Below, one piece after another: positions 45,255-56,520 of a DNA stretch of 64,000 nucleotides. This DNA is from Rehmannia glutinosa (taxonomy: Eukaryota; Streptophyta; Magnoliopsida; Lamiales; Orobanchaceae). The stretch covers positions 355,504-419,503 of the forward strand of contig JABTTQ020001806.1 in NCBI GenBank assembly GCA_016081115.2, given 5' to 3'. Position 1 is the stretch's first letter. The number at the start of each line of letters is the position of its first letter. Below the pieces are notes generated by a model. The model saw only the letters and a list, made by a program, of their open reading frames with translations. It was not told the DNA's origin and made no database searches. A program made the translations under genes and the position numbers.

Positions 45255-45929
45255 ACAAAGTAATAATATGAATTTTTTTTCTTTTTTTTATTTTTTTATC
45301 CCTTTTTTCTCTTTTTTTCATTTTTCACTTTTTTTTCATAATGACTTTACATGATAATATATCAATGAGAAATACTCATCACAAATTTTGTAATGGAGTA
45401 TTGTAATAGAAATTGAAAATGTAGGTATTAACCAAATCATTTCTCCACATGGTAGGTAGACATATTTAAGTATTTCAGATCACAACATAACCATTTCAAA
45501 TGACCAATTAAAGTTCAGAATGCTTGTTTTCTCAAACTCACCACTTATTCACAAAAGATGTGTGAATATTGAAAATAAAACACTTTATCATGATCAAACT
45601 TTCAGTTATATGTATCACAATCAATCTCTCCACAAAGCCTAGAATGTGCATAAAACAATTTCTTCTCTTTTTTTTTTTTTTTTTTTTTAATCAAGATAGC
45701 ATCATTGAATTCAACAATAAAGTCTGTTTTCATATTTGATAATTCACAAATTTTTTTAAACAAAATACAACATGCCATGTTTTGAAAAGAAAAAACACAA
45801 CATCATAATAGAGATGCGTCTCGGGGAACATCAAAATGATATTCTTTACTCTGCCATCAGTTGTTTTTTTATAAATAAAATCACACATTGCAAACTAGAA
45901 AAAAATTACCAAAAATAATATCAATTATC

Positions 45930-45966
45930 CCTTCCCCAACTTATCTAAAACATTGTCCTCAATGTC
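45930..45966 (-). promoter_or_regulatory. Purine-rich 3' motif of Athila-A
   Basis: The minus strand reads GACATTGAGGACAATG followed by a G/A-rich AAGTTGGGGAAGGG. This kind of block occurs 3' of the coding region in Athila/Tat-type elements. Here it lies just 3' of the LOG copy, which places LOG inside the element rather than beyond it. Confidence 0.55.
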
Positions 45967-46071
45967 AAAAATAAATAGGAAAGTAAGGTTTAGAAGATAT
46001 TACCCGATGTATGGCTTATTGAAATGAAACCGAAAAATACAAAGAGTAGTTATACTCATGAAAGATAAATC

Positions 46072-46713
46072 TCACAACGTCAGACAAATCCAATGCGTTT
46101 TTACTTCTATCTCGGACCAAACAACATGAGCCACTTTTGGATCGGGTTCAACAACAAATGCTTGGAGTTGATCAATTAGTTCACTTGGTGTTGTTGCACA
46201 AATTATGACTCGTCTGGCAGACGGTGAAATAAAACCTTTCTCTACAGCATAATCTATGAAAGACAATAAACCATCAAAGAAACCATTAACATTAAGAATA
46301 CCTATAAAGCCCTGGTGAATGTTGAGTTGTGCCGTGAGATCACTTGGAATAACTCCTCCAATGTACCAAAACCATGAGGTAGGGTGATAAAGGCATCCGC
46401 ATTATGCATCATATTCACCATTGGTCTTGCATGTTTGATACTCTTAACTCATCTCCAATGGTTTGATCGGTGATTTGTTGGACAACTAATGGTTTCGAGA
46501 TAACTCCTAAGACTCTGACTCCTCCCAAATAGGCAGAACCAGCAACACGCCCCATTAACCCAAAACTACCTCCCCCGTATACTAAGTTAATGTGTTTTTC
46601 TGCTAGAAATTTACCGAGATTATCAGCTGCCTCAAGAAAACAACCGTCTTTCCTGTGATTTGCACCACATAATATAGCAAACACGTTAATTCTACGGGGA
46701 AGAAGAACTTTCC

Positions 46714-46715
<2 letters not shown>
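46072..46715 (-). pseudogene. LOG: Intronless broken copy of a plant LOG gene (cytokinin phosphoribohydrolase)
   Basis: LOG enzymes release active cytokinin bases from their riboside monophosphates. On the minus strand the ATG is at 46715, then RINVFAILCGA, the nucleotide-site motif YGGGSFGLMG, GVRVLGVISKPL, ADAFITLPHGFGTLEE and FIDYAVEKGFISPSARR, and a stop at 46072. It covers the family from start to end (about 210 residues) without introns, although plant LOG genes normally have several. Breaks: a frame change after the ATG, one near 46415 (TGA) and one near 46325. The PGGxGT motif reads PHGFGT. It lies in sense orientation between integrase and the 3' LTR, suggesting capture of a spliced mRNA. 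Confidence 0.88.
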
Positions 46716-46744
<29 letters not shown>

Positions 46745-46984
46745 TCTTTCTTTCTTTCTGATACAAACTGAATGGTGTAAAAGAACGGGTGAATGCAACG
46801 CTATTTATTGAGGTATGAACAGGGAATGCAACAATAGATATAATTATTGGAACTTTTATTTTGTTAGAAAGTTTGAAAATAAAGACAATAAAGTCAAAAT
46901 AAAATGCTAGCATGTGAATGAACAGAAAAGTAGTTGTCATTGTGGCTCACATCTTCCTCTCTCGGTTTACGTCCAAACGGCTTA

Positions 46985-47300
46985 AACGCCTCTATGGGTC
47001 GGGATATGCTTCCCATCCAATTTTCTTATAAATTGGCAAACAGGTCTTTAACGCCGATTCCCAAGACAAAGTTCACGTTCTTCTCGAAATTGGAGCCATA
47101 ATCGGAGAATTTCACAATGCACAAATCCACAAGGATGCGTATCAAAAGTCCATAGAATGTTATCTAAAGACTCCTTACTCAGTCCATCCTTTATGAATTG
47201 AATTTTGTCCTCTCGATTTTGAAACCATACCTAAAGAACGACATCGTGTGTCACAAGTCCATCTAGCACATTTGTGACAAACTTGCATTCTTTTTGGCCC
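46985..47300 (-). pseudogene. Unidentified coding-like fragment in Athila-A
   Basis: A minus-strand frame of about 80 codons with one internal stop. It reads WFQNREDKIQFIKDGLS, then LDNILWTFDTHPCGFVHCE, and breaks near 47055. It matches neither Athila pol nor a family I recognise. It could be a second captured host piece or env-like remains. Confidence 0.35.
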
Positions 47301-47775
47301 TTTTTTTTTTTGAATATGAACTTTTTCCAACACCAAGCAATCATTTAGTAGGAGAAAATGAAAATTCTCCCGCTAATCTTACCTTGCTTCAATTATCCAA
47401 CGACATCTTCCTCAAATGCCTATATTCATAAAACATTCTTAACCTTTCTAGCCTGGCTTTATATATTTCTAAAATTTTAGTTTTGGGAAGAAAATAGAAT
47501 CGCTTTTTGAGAGTAGGAATTCTTTTATCCATTTTTTTTTAAAATCCAAATGAAAGATAATGAGAAAACAAAATTATGTACAAATATCGGTGTTTGTGGG
47601 AAACTGACGAGTCCGACTTAATCATCAGAGAATCGTTATCCGCCATTTAAGGAAAACAAATAATTAAACACTACAAAACACACACATTTATAAGAAACAA
47701 ATATGTTCACTAATTATAACAAGGATTATAAAGAAAAAGAACTTCCTCTAGAAGGAATTGATTTTCTAGAAACAG
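47301..47775 (-). other. Athila-A spacer between integrase and the captured region
   Basis: AT-rich. On the minus strand a short open stretch starts MDKRIPTLKKRFYFLPKTK (about 47535). It is a possible start of a former post-pol ORF, too short to assign. Confidence 0.4.
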
Positions 47776-49165
47776 TTTAAGTCTTTGTCCATTAACTTTG
47801 AATACATTACCATTTCTAGGACTCAATGTCAACAGTTCCATACGGATATATATTTTTCACAATAAAAGGACCACTCCACCTTAACCTTAATTTTCCAGGA
47901 AATAAATGCAATCTAGAATTATAAATCAAAACCTTTTTGACCAATCTGAAATGTTTTTCTTGTAATTTTATTATCATGAAATTCTTTGATTTTTGCTTTA
48001 TGAATTTTTGAATTCTCGTATGCATCATTTCTCAATTCTTCAAGCTCATTGATTTGCAATTTTCTCAATTTCAAGCATCACAAGATTGAAGTTAAACATT
48101 TTAATTGCCCAATAAGCTTTATGTTCAAGTTCCACCGTAAATGGCAAGGTTTTCCATAAACTATTCTATAAGGAGACATTCCCAATGATATTTTAAGCGA
48201 TTATGTATGCCCAAAGTGCGTCGATAAGTCTAAAAGACCAATCTTTACGATTTGGGTTAATAGTTTTTTCTAATATTTGTTCTATTTCCTATTTGCAAGT
48301 TCAACCTGTCCATTTGTCCGCGTGGGTGATAAGGGGTTGCAACTTTATGTGTGATTCCATATTTTTTCATTAAAGATGCAAAAACTTTGTTGCAAAAATG
48401 TGTTCCCCATCACTAATAATGACTCGAGGAATTCCAAATCGACTCAAAATATTTTCTTTTAAAAATTTTATCACATTTTATGATCATTGTTTCGACAAGG
48501 AATTGCCTCGATCCATTTTAAAACATAATCTATTGCGACTAAAATGTAAATAAAACCAAATGAATCGAAATGGCCCCATAAAATCAATACCCCAACAATC
48601 AAAGATTTCAATCACCAAAATAGGATTCAAAGGCATCATGTTTCATTTTGAAATTGATCCTAACTTTGACAATTTTCACAACTTTTGCAAAAAGCGTAAG
48701 TATCTTTGAAAAGATTTGGCCAATAAAATCAACATTGTAAGATCTTTGCCTTTGGTTTTCTTTTGAAAAGTGCCACCACATGCTTCGGAATGACAAAATT
48801 GAATAATGCTACCTACCTCATTGTCGGGTACACATCTACGAAAGATTTGATCCGGACAATATTTGAAAAGGTAGGGATCGTCCCGAAAGAAAAACTTTTT
48901 TACCTCGGTCAAAACTTCTTTTTATCTTGTGAATTCCAATTTGATGGCATCATTCTGTCACAAGAAAATTAACAATATCCGCAAAACCAAGGTACTACAA
49001 AGAACATTGAATAGTTGTTCATCGGGAAAAGTATCATTGATAGGTGGAGTTTGAAATGAATCATCACAAATAAGTCTTGATAAATGATCACCTACCACGT
49101 TTTCTACACCTTTCTTATCACGAATGGTAATATTAAACTCTTGGAGTAAGAGAATCCACCTAATC
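47776..49165 (-). pseudogene. Athila-A integrase
   Basis: Upstream tail VVGDHLSRLICDD (48958-49167). Zinc-site region FRRCVPDNEVGSIIQFCHSEACGG (48676-48912). Degraded core near 48600-48480 (LKWIEAIPC). C-terminal LRLRWSGPFIVKNIYPYG (47816-48028). The order and motifs fit Athila/Tat integrase. Frames change repeatedly. Confidence 0.85.
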
Positions 49166-50660
49166 AATCTTGGTTTGGAATCTTTTTTGATAAAAGATAT
49201 TTCAAAGTTGCATGATCATCGAAAACAACAATTGGTGAACCAACAAGATAGGATCAAAATTTTTCCAATGCAAATACTACAGCAAGTAATTCTTTTCAGT
49301 GGTTGAATAATTAATTTGAGCACCATTCAAAGTTTTACTTGCATAGTATATCACATATGGTTTCTTTTCTTTTCTTTGCCCTAAAACAACTCCAACGGCA
49401 TAGTCACTAGCATCACACATTATTTCAAAAGGTAAAGTCCAATCGGGAGGTTGGATTATCATGAGATGTAAGCATGTTTTTAAGTTTGACAAAGCTTTTT
49501 CATAATTTTCATCCATTCAAAACTAACATCTTTTGTAAGAAGATTACACAATGGTTTAGAAATTATACTAAAGTCTTTGATAAATCTTCGTAAAAACCTG
49601 CATGCCCTAAAAATGATCTACCTCCTTCACATATTTTGTACTTGGTAGATTAGCAATTAACTCAACTTTGGATTTATCTACCTCAATGCCTTTTATCAAG
49701 TAATGTGTCCAAGAACAATACCGATTGTTACCATAAAATGACATTTTTCCCAATTAAGCACAAGGTTCTTTTATTCACATCTTATCAACACTTTTTCTAA
49801 GTTCAATAAACAATCTTCAAATGATTCACCAAAACTAAAAATCATCCATAAAGACTTCAAGAAAACGTTCAACCATGTCACTAAAAATGCTAAACATGCA
49901 TCGTTGGAATGTAGCCGTGCATTACATAATCCAAAAGGCATCCTTCTATATGCAAATGTACCAAAAGGACATGTAAATGTTGTTTCTCTTGATCTTCAAG
50001 TGCAATTTCAATTTGATTATATCCGAATATCCATCTAAGAAACAATAGAATGACCTGCAACTCTTTCTAAAATGTGATCCATAAAGGGCAAATGGAAAAT
50101 GATCTTTTCGAGTAACCGAGTTAAGTTTTCTATAATCAATGCACACACGCCAACAAAAGAATGGTTCTAGTTAGAATCGATTCATTGTTTTCATTTTTAA
50201 CCATTGTAACCCCGGACTTCTTCTAAGACAACATGAATAGGACTTACCCTAATTTACATCGTAAATAGGATAAATTATTTCATTATCTAAGAGTTTAATA
50301 ATTTCATTTCTCACTATTTCTTTCATATTAGGATTTAGTCTTTGTTGCATTTCTCTAGATGGTTTTTGCATTTTCCTCTAATAAATATTATGTGTGCAAA
50401 TTAGAGGACTAATACCTTTAATATCAAAGAATGGTCCACTCCTAAGGTATTTTTATGCATTTTCAAAATCTCGATCAACTTACTTTCTGAGATGCATCAA
50501 GTTTGGAATAAATTATTACAGGCAAAGTTTCACTCTCACCAAGAAAAGAGTATTTCAAATCAGATGGTAAAGGTTTCAAATCAATTTTTGGAGCTTTTAT
50601 GCTTGAAGGAATAGGTTGCACTTCTGATGATGACAACTCTTCAATTTTTTGTTTCAAAAA
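49166..50660 (-). pseudogene. Athila-A reverse transcriptase and RNase H
   Basis: RT lead-in LKPLPSDLKYSFLGESETLP (50475-50657). CIDYRKLNSVTRKDHFPF (from 50146). TCPFGTFAYRRMPFGL near 49960. FMDDF active site (complement of 49837-49851). RNase H starts PFEIMCDASDYAVGVVLGQ and continues to YASKTLNGAQINYSTTEK (49277-49516). Stops and frameshifts between segments. Confidence 0.88.
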
Positions 50661-50979
50661 TGGTTTTCTAATGCTTGTAAAAATTCATTGGAGACATCAA
50701 ACATTTCATATCACAAACTCTCTCATTTTCAAAACATGTTTCAGTAAATTCAAAAGAATTATTGACAGTGAAATTTTCGTGAACATTCTTCAATTAAATC
50801 AACTTCATGTAGTTCGATATCATCAGCAGGTTATTTGCAAACATTAAACACATTTAATTCCAAAGTCATATTTCCAAAAGATAATTTCAAAATACCATTT
50901 CTCTGATTAATCAATGCATTTGAAGTTGCAAGAAATGGACGACCTAAAATGACAGAATTTGTGTTTTGCATCTATAACC

Positions 50980-51445
50980 GGCCGAGTATCCAAAACAATG
51001 AAATCAACTGGAAAATAAAACTTGTCAATTTGTACCAACACATCTTCTACTATTCCTTTTGGAATTTTAATTTATCGATCAGCTAGTTGGAGTACAATTG
51101 GAGTTTCTTTAAGTTCACCCAAACCTAGTTGTTCATAGACTGAAAAAGATAGAAGATTTACGCTAGCACCAAGATCAAGTAAAGCACGTTCAATTCTAGT
51201 GTCTCCTATAATGCATGAAATTGTTGGACAACCTGGATCTTTGTACTTAGGTAGAGCAAATTGTTGATAATTGAACTCACACTTTCAGTTAAAAATGCTT
51301 TTTTCTTCACATGATGTTTTCTTTTAATTGTGCACAAATATTTCAAAAAATTTGCATAAGGTGGGACTTGTTTGATTGCATCCAACAAAAGAATGTTAAT
51401 TTTGACTTGTTTAAAAAGCTCAAAAATTTCAGAATTTGAGATCAA
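50980..51445 (-). pseudogene. Athila-A protease region
   Basis: FKQVKINILLLDAIKQVP (51445 on) and KYLCTIKRKHHVKKKAFLTE precede IERALLDLGASVNLLSF, which contains the D-L-G-A protease site (about 51165). PIVLQLADR and KFYFPVDFIVLDT follow. Frame changes near 51260 and 51070. Confidence 0.85.
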
Positions 51446-51529
51446 TTTTTTGAGTTGGTTTGCAATCTTTGAGGAAAAGGGGGAGATGAATATGTTTCAT
51501 CATTTTCCGACTTACCTTTATTCAACTTA

Positions 51530-52932
51530 CCTTCTTCATCATCACAATTTTCATTCTTCATTTCTGAAGATGAATTTAGAACTTTCTTAGGATGAATTGT
51601 TTTATCAATAATTTTTCCACTTCAAGTGTTGTGACCGAATTGGCCTCATTAATGGATTTTCACCAAGTAGAAGCACAACACCGCGTAGAAGGATTAGGTT
51701 GAGGTTGAGCAGAAACTTACCCTTTTCTTGAATTCGCAAAAGAAGTTGTGAGGGTTGAAAGTGAGTTCTTGATCTCATTGATAGCACGAGAAGTTTTATT
51801 ATTGATGTTTGTTTGTTCATTCATAAATGCTTGCAAAGTCTCCTCAATTGATTTTACATGTGGGGAAATTTTGGATATGAAGGAAAATTTGGTGGCTTTT
51901 GTGAATTTATTGGTTGAGCTTGATTATTATCACGCCAACGAAATTAGGATGATTTCTCCATTGTGGATTGTAAGTTTAATATGGAGATTGAAAAGGTTTT
52001 CTAAATACATTCATGACATTTGCTTCAATAGTAATGTGAGGACAATCATTAGTTGAGTGTTCTTTAAGTCCACAAATTTCACAAACTTTTTTATCTTGCA
52101 CATATTTAACTTCTTTTACTTTTTTAACTTCCATGTCATCGATTCTTTTAGCCAAAAGTGCAAGCCTAACACTTAAACTATCTTCTTGAGTAAGATTGAG
52201 TTTCCTTTATTTTCATCAACACTATGCCAAGATTGAGAATTTTTCGCCAAATAGTCAAGATATTCTAGTGCTTCATCGGGTTCTTTATCAAGAAATTGAC
52301 CGTTACACATTGATTCGATAAATTGCTTAGTTTCGTGGATTTAAACCTTCATAAAAGAAACGATTATACGCCAATTTTCAAAAACCGTGATGTGGGCAGA
52401 ATTCAACAACTCTTTAAACTTTTCCAACATTCAAAGAAAACATCTTTAGGATTTTGAGAAAAATCAATTTGTCTTTTCAAAGAATTTGTTTTATGAGTTG
52501 GAAAGAATTTTTTCGAAATTCAGTTTGCATTTCTTGCCATGTACCAATTGATCTAGGTTTTAACGAGCTAAGCCAAGTTTTTGCTTTATCTTTTAAAGAA
52601 AAAGGAAATAATTTGATCTTAACAATTTCAATCGTGCAATTTTGATCATCAAATGTGGCACATACTTCTTCAAATTCCTTTAAATGTAAATATGGGCTTT
52701 CAGAATCCATACCATGAAAATTAGGAAGTAAAGGTATCATCCCTGGCTTAAATCGAAAGTTGTTTGCATTTAGTGGAAAAATGAAACAAGAAGGAGTAGA
52801 ATTTCGAGGAGGTTGCAAATAATAACGCATATTATGCACTTCTTGATTTTCCACTCTTTCCATCTCATTTTGAACAATTACTTCTTCAGCCATAATTGGT
52901 GTGTGTTGAGGTGAATCAAAAAAATTTATCAA
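51530..52932 (-). pseudogene. Athila-A gag
   Basis: A clean frame of 151 residues from 52932: PLLPNFHGMDSESPYLHLKE, FEEVCATFDDQNCTIEIVKI, LFPFSLKDKAKTWLSSLKPR and SIGTWQEMQTEF, all typical of Athila Gag. Downstream, in other frames, EANSVTTLRSGKII (near 51620), a conserved gag C-terminal phrase, confirms the family. Confidence 0.9.
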
Positions 52933-53046
52933 ATTTTCAATTATATCTAATTAAACGGCGAGAATTTGGACTACGACACCATGTAAGCATATAAATACAC
53001 AATATTTACAGTGATATATATACAAACCTGGAAACCTACCTTGCCT

Positions 53047-53064
53047 TCCCCGGCAACGGCGCCA
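53047..53064 (-). promoter_or_regulatory. Primer-binding site of Athila-A
   Basis: The minus strand reads TGGCGCCGTTGCCGGGGA, six bases inside the 5' LTR. This PBS is characteristic of Athila-type and related gypsy elements and is usually assigned to tRNA-Asp (from memory). Confidence 0.85.
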
Positions 53065-53070
53065 AAAACT

Positions 53071-54649
53071 TGCTACAACTTTAAGGTTGCAAACCCAAGT
53101 GCAGGTTGTCTCAAGTAATAAATTTCTCGTGAGTCCGAGGACAATCCACAGGGAAGATTATGTAAGTTTGCAGAGAATATTTTTCTTTGAGAAATAAATA
53201 GATGTATTTTACACTAGTAAGAAATAATTTTTTACGATAAATTTGAATAATAAAATTGTTGAGGATAGAGATTCACTCTTGATTTTGGATAAAGGAATGA
53301 ATATATTTTCTTACCTTATCAATAACTACTATTAGAATCCATACACAACGAAGGTTTCAATAGGAAGATATTCTAAATATAAATCATGTAATAAGGTGAA
53401 CATGTTTTATTACCAATTTTAATTCATCTCATAACACATGGACTCAAGTATTCATGCATTCTTTTGTCTACAACAAATCAAGGTATCCACGTTAGTAGTC
53501 GGTTGAAGTAAAACCAGACATTTAACTAAATGGAACCAAGTATTTATTGTGCCAATAGAATGCATAAATCAAGAATACCACAAAACAAGAAAGGTATAAT
53601 CTAAAAGATAAATTGATGATCAAAACAATAAAATTTAGTGTAAAGCTACAATCATTCCTTCTCCTCCATCAAGAGTTTCACTCTATTCCTCAACAAAATA
53701 AACTTATAAAGACATAAATTAAGTAGAGAAAACAAGATATTGCATGAAAACTAAAGAAAGCATTTTTTTATGAAATATAGAAAATCTACTATAATATAGG
53801 AAAACAACAATGAAACTCTCTTTGAAACTCTAACTTTCTATAAAAACTTGTGTGCTTAGCAAGTCTAGATGACCTCTATTTATAGGCAACACAATAATTC
53901 CTCATTTGACACCAATTTCAAGATAATTGAGAAAATCTTTGAAAATTTGACACCAATTTCAACTCCTCATTTGTCTCGATCTTTTGGAAAGGATTCTTGC
54001 TGATTCATATTGATTTTCTTTAACAAAATCATTCTCACATGTCCTTGTTGTATTCTCCCACTGATTTGAATGAATTCCAAGCAATATAGGCCAAGATATG
54101 GTGTAATAAGTGTGGAGTGGTAGGGCTGTGGGATTATGACGACGGAACAGCAGGTATTGTATTTTTAGAAAATACTTGCCGATCGAATTAGACTTTGGAG
54201 TCTTCATGAGCATTGTAGACAAATGATGTAGGAATACTCAGTAAATATTTCAGCACCATAGCACCTGTGGTCTTTGAGTGATGCCCAAAATACGAACCTT
54301 GGTCAAGTCTTGTGAAAATGAGTCCCTTCAAATTTCAAATTGTGATGAACTTTTGATCCAAGAAAATATCATTCCAAACTTTGATTTAGGCTTTACTATC
54401 TCTGAATATCTGTAGAAGAATAGATTGTGAACCCATATCTTCATGAATCATCCCTAAATCATGCCGGAATTGAAACTTACGCGCATTGATCTCAACTCGC
54501 ATTAAAAATGCATCCAACTACAATTTTGTGTTGATTTCTATTTTATTAATAACATATAATAATACCATAAATTTATATCATTACTAAAATTAATAAAGTA
54601 AAATACTATTATAAACCAAAAGTAATTGTATATTTTTTAACGTTCATCG
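53071..54649 (-). repeat. 5' LTR of Athila-A
   Basis: 1,579 bp, TGCTACAACTTT to CGTTCATCG on the + strand. The outer base is G where the other LTR has A. The AAAAG duplication follows immediately. Confidence 0.93.
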
Positions 54650-55290
54650 AAAAGTAACTTAAGAACTTAGCATCCCTATCTGAACCAATGATTCTAGGCA
54701 TACCATGCAATCTCACAACCTCTTTAAAGTACAAGTCAGCAATCAAATATGCATTATCAGTTTTATGATAAGGGATAAAATGTGCCATCTTTGAAAAACG
54801 ATCTACGACAACAAATATAACATCTGACCCATGTTTAGTCCTTGGAAGTCCTAAAATAAAGTCCATAGAAATATCAACCCAAGTCTTTTTAAAATGGGTA
54901 AGGGCGTGTAAAGACCTCCCGGTTTTGAACTCGAGATTTAGCTTGCCTTACAAACATCTAGTACAAATACGCCAACATCACACCTCATATGTGGCCAATA
55001 AAAATACTCTTTGCTGCTAATATTTTGGCTATCCCAAAATATTCCATAAGACCCCCACCATGTGATTCTCTCACTAGTAAGTCCCTTAATGAACATTCAG
55101 GAATGCACAATTTATCTTCTCGAAATAAGAAAACCATCATGTCGATAAAAGTTATCCACCCCCTTTTTCGCATGCAACAAACGACTCGAGAAAAATCAAG
55201 ATCATGCGGGTACAACTCTTTAACATGTTCAAAACCAAGGATTTTAGCATCTAAAGTAGAGATAAGAGTGTACTCCTAGATAGTGTGTCG
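54650..55290 (-). pseudogene. Gypsy-A integrase, N-terminal half
   Basis: Zinc-site region and LRDLLVRESHGGGLMEYFG (54985-55215). Core frame MDFILGLPRTKHGSDVIFVV, VDRFSKMAHFIPYHKT and IIGSDRDAKFLSYF (54609-54866), breaking off at the Athila-A insertion. The first catalytic Asp is in VVVDRFSK and the second in GSDRDAKF. Confidence 0.9.
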
Positions 55291-56520
55291 CTACAACATT
55301 GGTCTTACCTTGCTTGGATCGATGACGAAGGAAACGTGTCGATGAACTCTAGCTAGCGCGATGTCGCTTGTTCAACTTTTTCCACTCTTTAGATACTTTA
55401 ATGACTCGTGATCGGTGTGAATTATGAAGTCCTTTGGCCACAAATAGTGCTACCACATTTTTAAGGCCCGGACTAAAGCATACAACTCCTTATCGTACGC
55501 CGGATAGTTCAAAGAAGCCCGCTCAATTTCATCAAGAACGCGATGGGGTCACCCCTCTTGCATCAATACGGCTCCAATCCCAACTTATGACGCATCACAC
55601 TCGATCTCGAACCTTGGTAAAATCCGATAATGCTAGCAAAGGCGCATGTGTTAACTTTCTTTAGCAACTCGAATGCCTTGTCTTGGCTTCACCTCCCACC
55701 GAAACGCGACACTCTTTTTAATCGTTTCCGTCAATGGCGCCGCGATAGTGCTAAAGTCTCGCACAAACCTCCAATAAAAACTTGCAAGCCCATGGAAGCT
55801 ACGAACTTGACTAGCCGATGTAGACTTAGGCCAGTCCTCGAATAGCCTTGATTTTCTCCTCGTCCACTATGATTCCTCTCGAGCTCACTACAAATCTCAA
55901 GAATATCAATTGCTCCTCGGAACAAAATGTGCACTTCTTGATGTTTGCATATAGTTGCTCTTTTCTCAACACTTCTAAGACGGCTCGCCGTCAAAAGTGT
56001 TCGTGACAATGATTTACTATAGATGAGGATATCATCAAAGTAGACCATGATGAACTTCCCAATAGACCCTCAATACATGGTTCATCAATCTCATAAATGT
56101 GCTAGAAGCATTAGTTAGCCCAAATGGCATAACTAACCACTCATATAAACCATGTTTAGTCTTGAAAGCCGCTTTCCACTCATCCCCTTCCCGCATCTCA
56201 ATCACGATGGTATCCACTTTAAATATATCTTGGAGAAGATGCTACCCATGGAGCTCATCCAACATATCATCCAAGCAAGGTATGGGGGTTTTCGGCAGAT
56301 TTGATAGTGATGTTGTTAATAGCCCGACAATCCACACACTTCCTCCACGACCAATCTTTCTTCGAAACTAGTAACACTAGAATCGCACACCGACTCATAC
56401 TCTCCCGAATTAGTTTCTTGCTTAACAATTTGTCAACTCGGCCACCGTAATTCCTTGATCTCTTCCGGATTGGTCCGTACACTGTCCCGTTCGGCTGATG
56501 CCCCGAATGAAATCAATCTA
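55291..56520 (-). pseudogene. Gypsy-A reverse transcriptase and RNase H
   Basis: RT start VDKLLSKKLIRESMSRCAIL and WRKCVDCRAINNITIK (56267-56482). AFKTKHGLYEWLVMPFGLTN (56035-56217). Active site VYFDDILIYSKS (from 56048). RNase H follows in broken frames (IECDAS; ASLNYPAYDKELYAL; FIIHTDHESLKYL near 55640-55370). Confidence 0.9.

Larger units (their letters stand above)
43035..54649 (-). mobile_element. Athila-A: Athila-like Ty3/gypsy element carrying a LOG gene copy
   Basis: An 11,615-bp minus-strand element. Its LTRs lie at 53071-54649 (5') and 43035-44619 (3'), with TSD AAAAG at 43030-43034 and 54650-54654. The PBS is adjacent to the 5' LTR. gag and pol are collinear with Athila-type elements. 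Between pol and the 3' LTR is about 3.1 kb holding an intronless LOG copy, an unidentified coding-like piece and a SINE. The outer 5' LTR base is C instead of T. Many frame breaks: inactive. Confidence 0.93.

Noticed and set aside
46072..46798. A functional host LOG gene
   Set aside because: Frame breaks near the start, near 46415 and near 46325, a changed PGGxGT motif, and a position inside a TSD-bounded retrotransposon.
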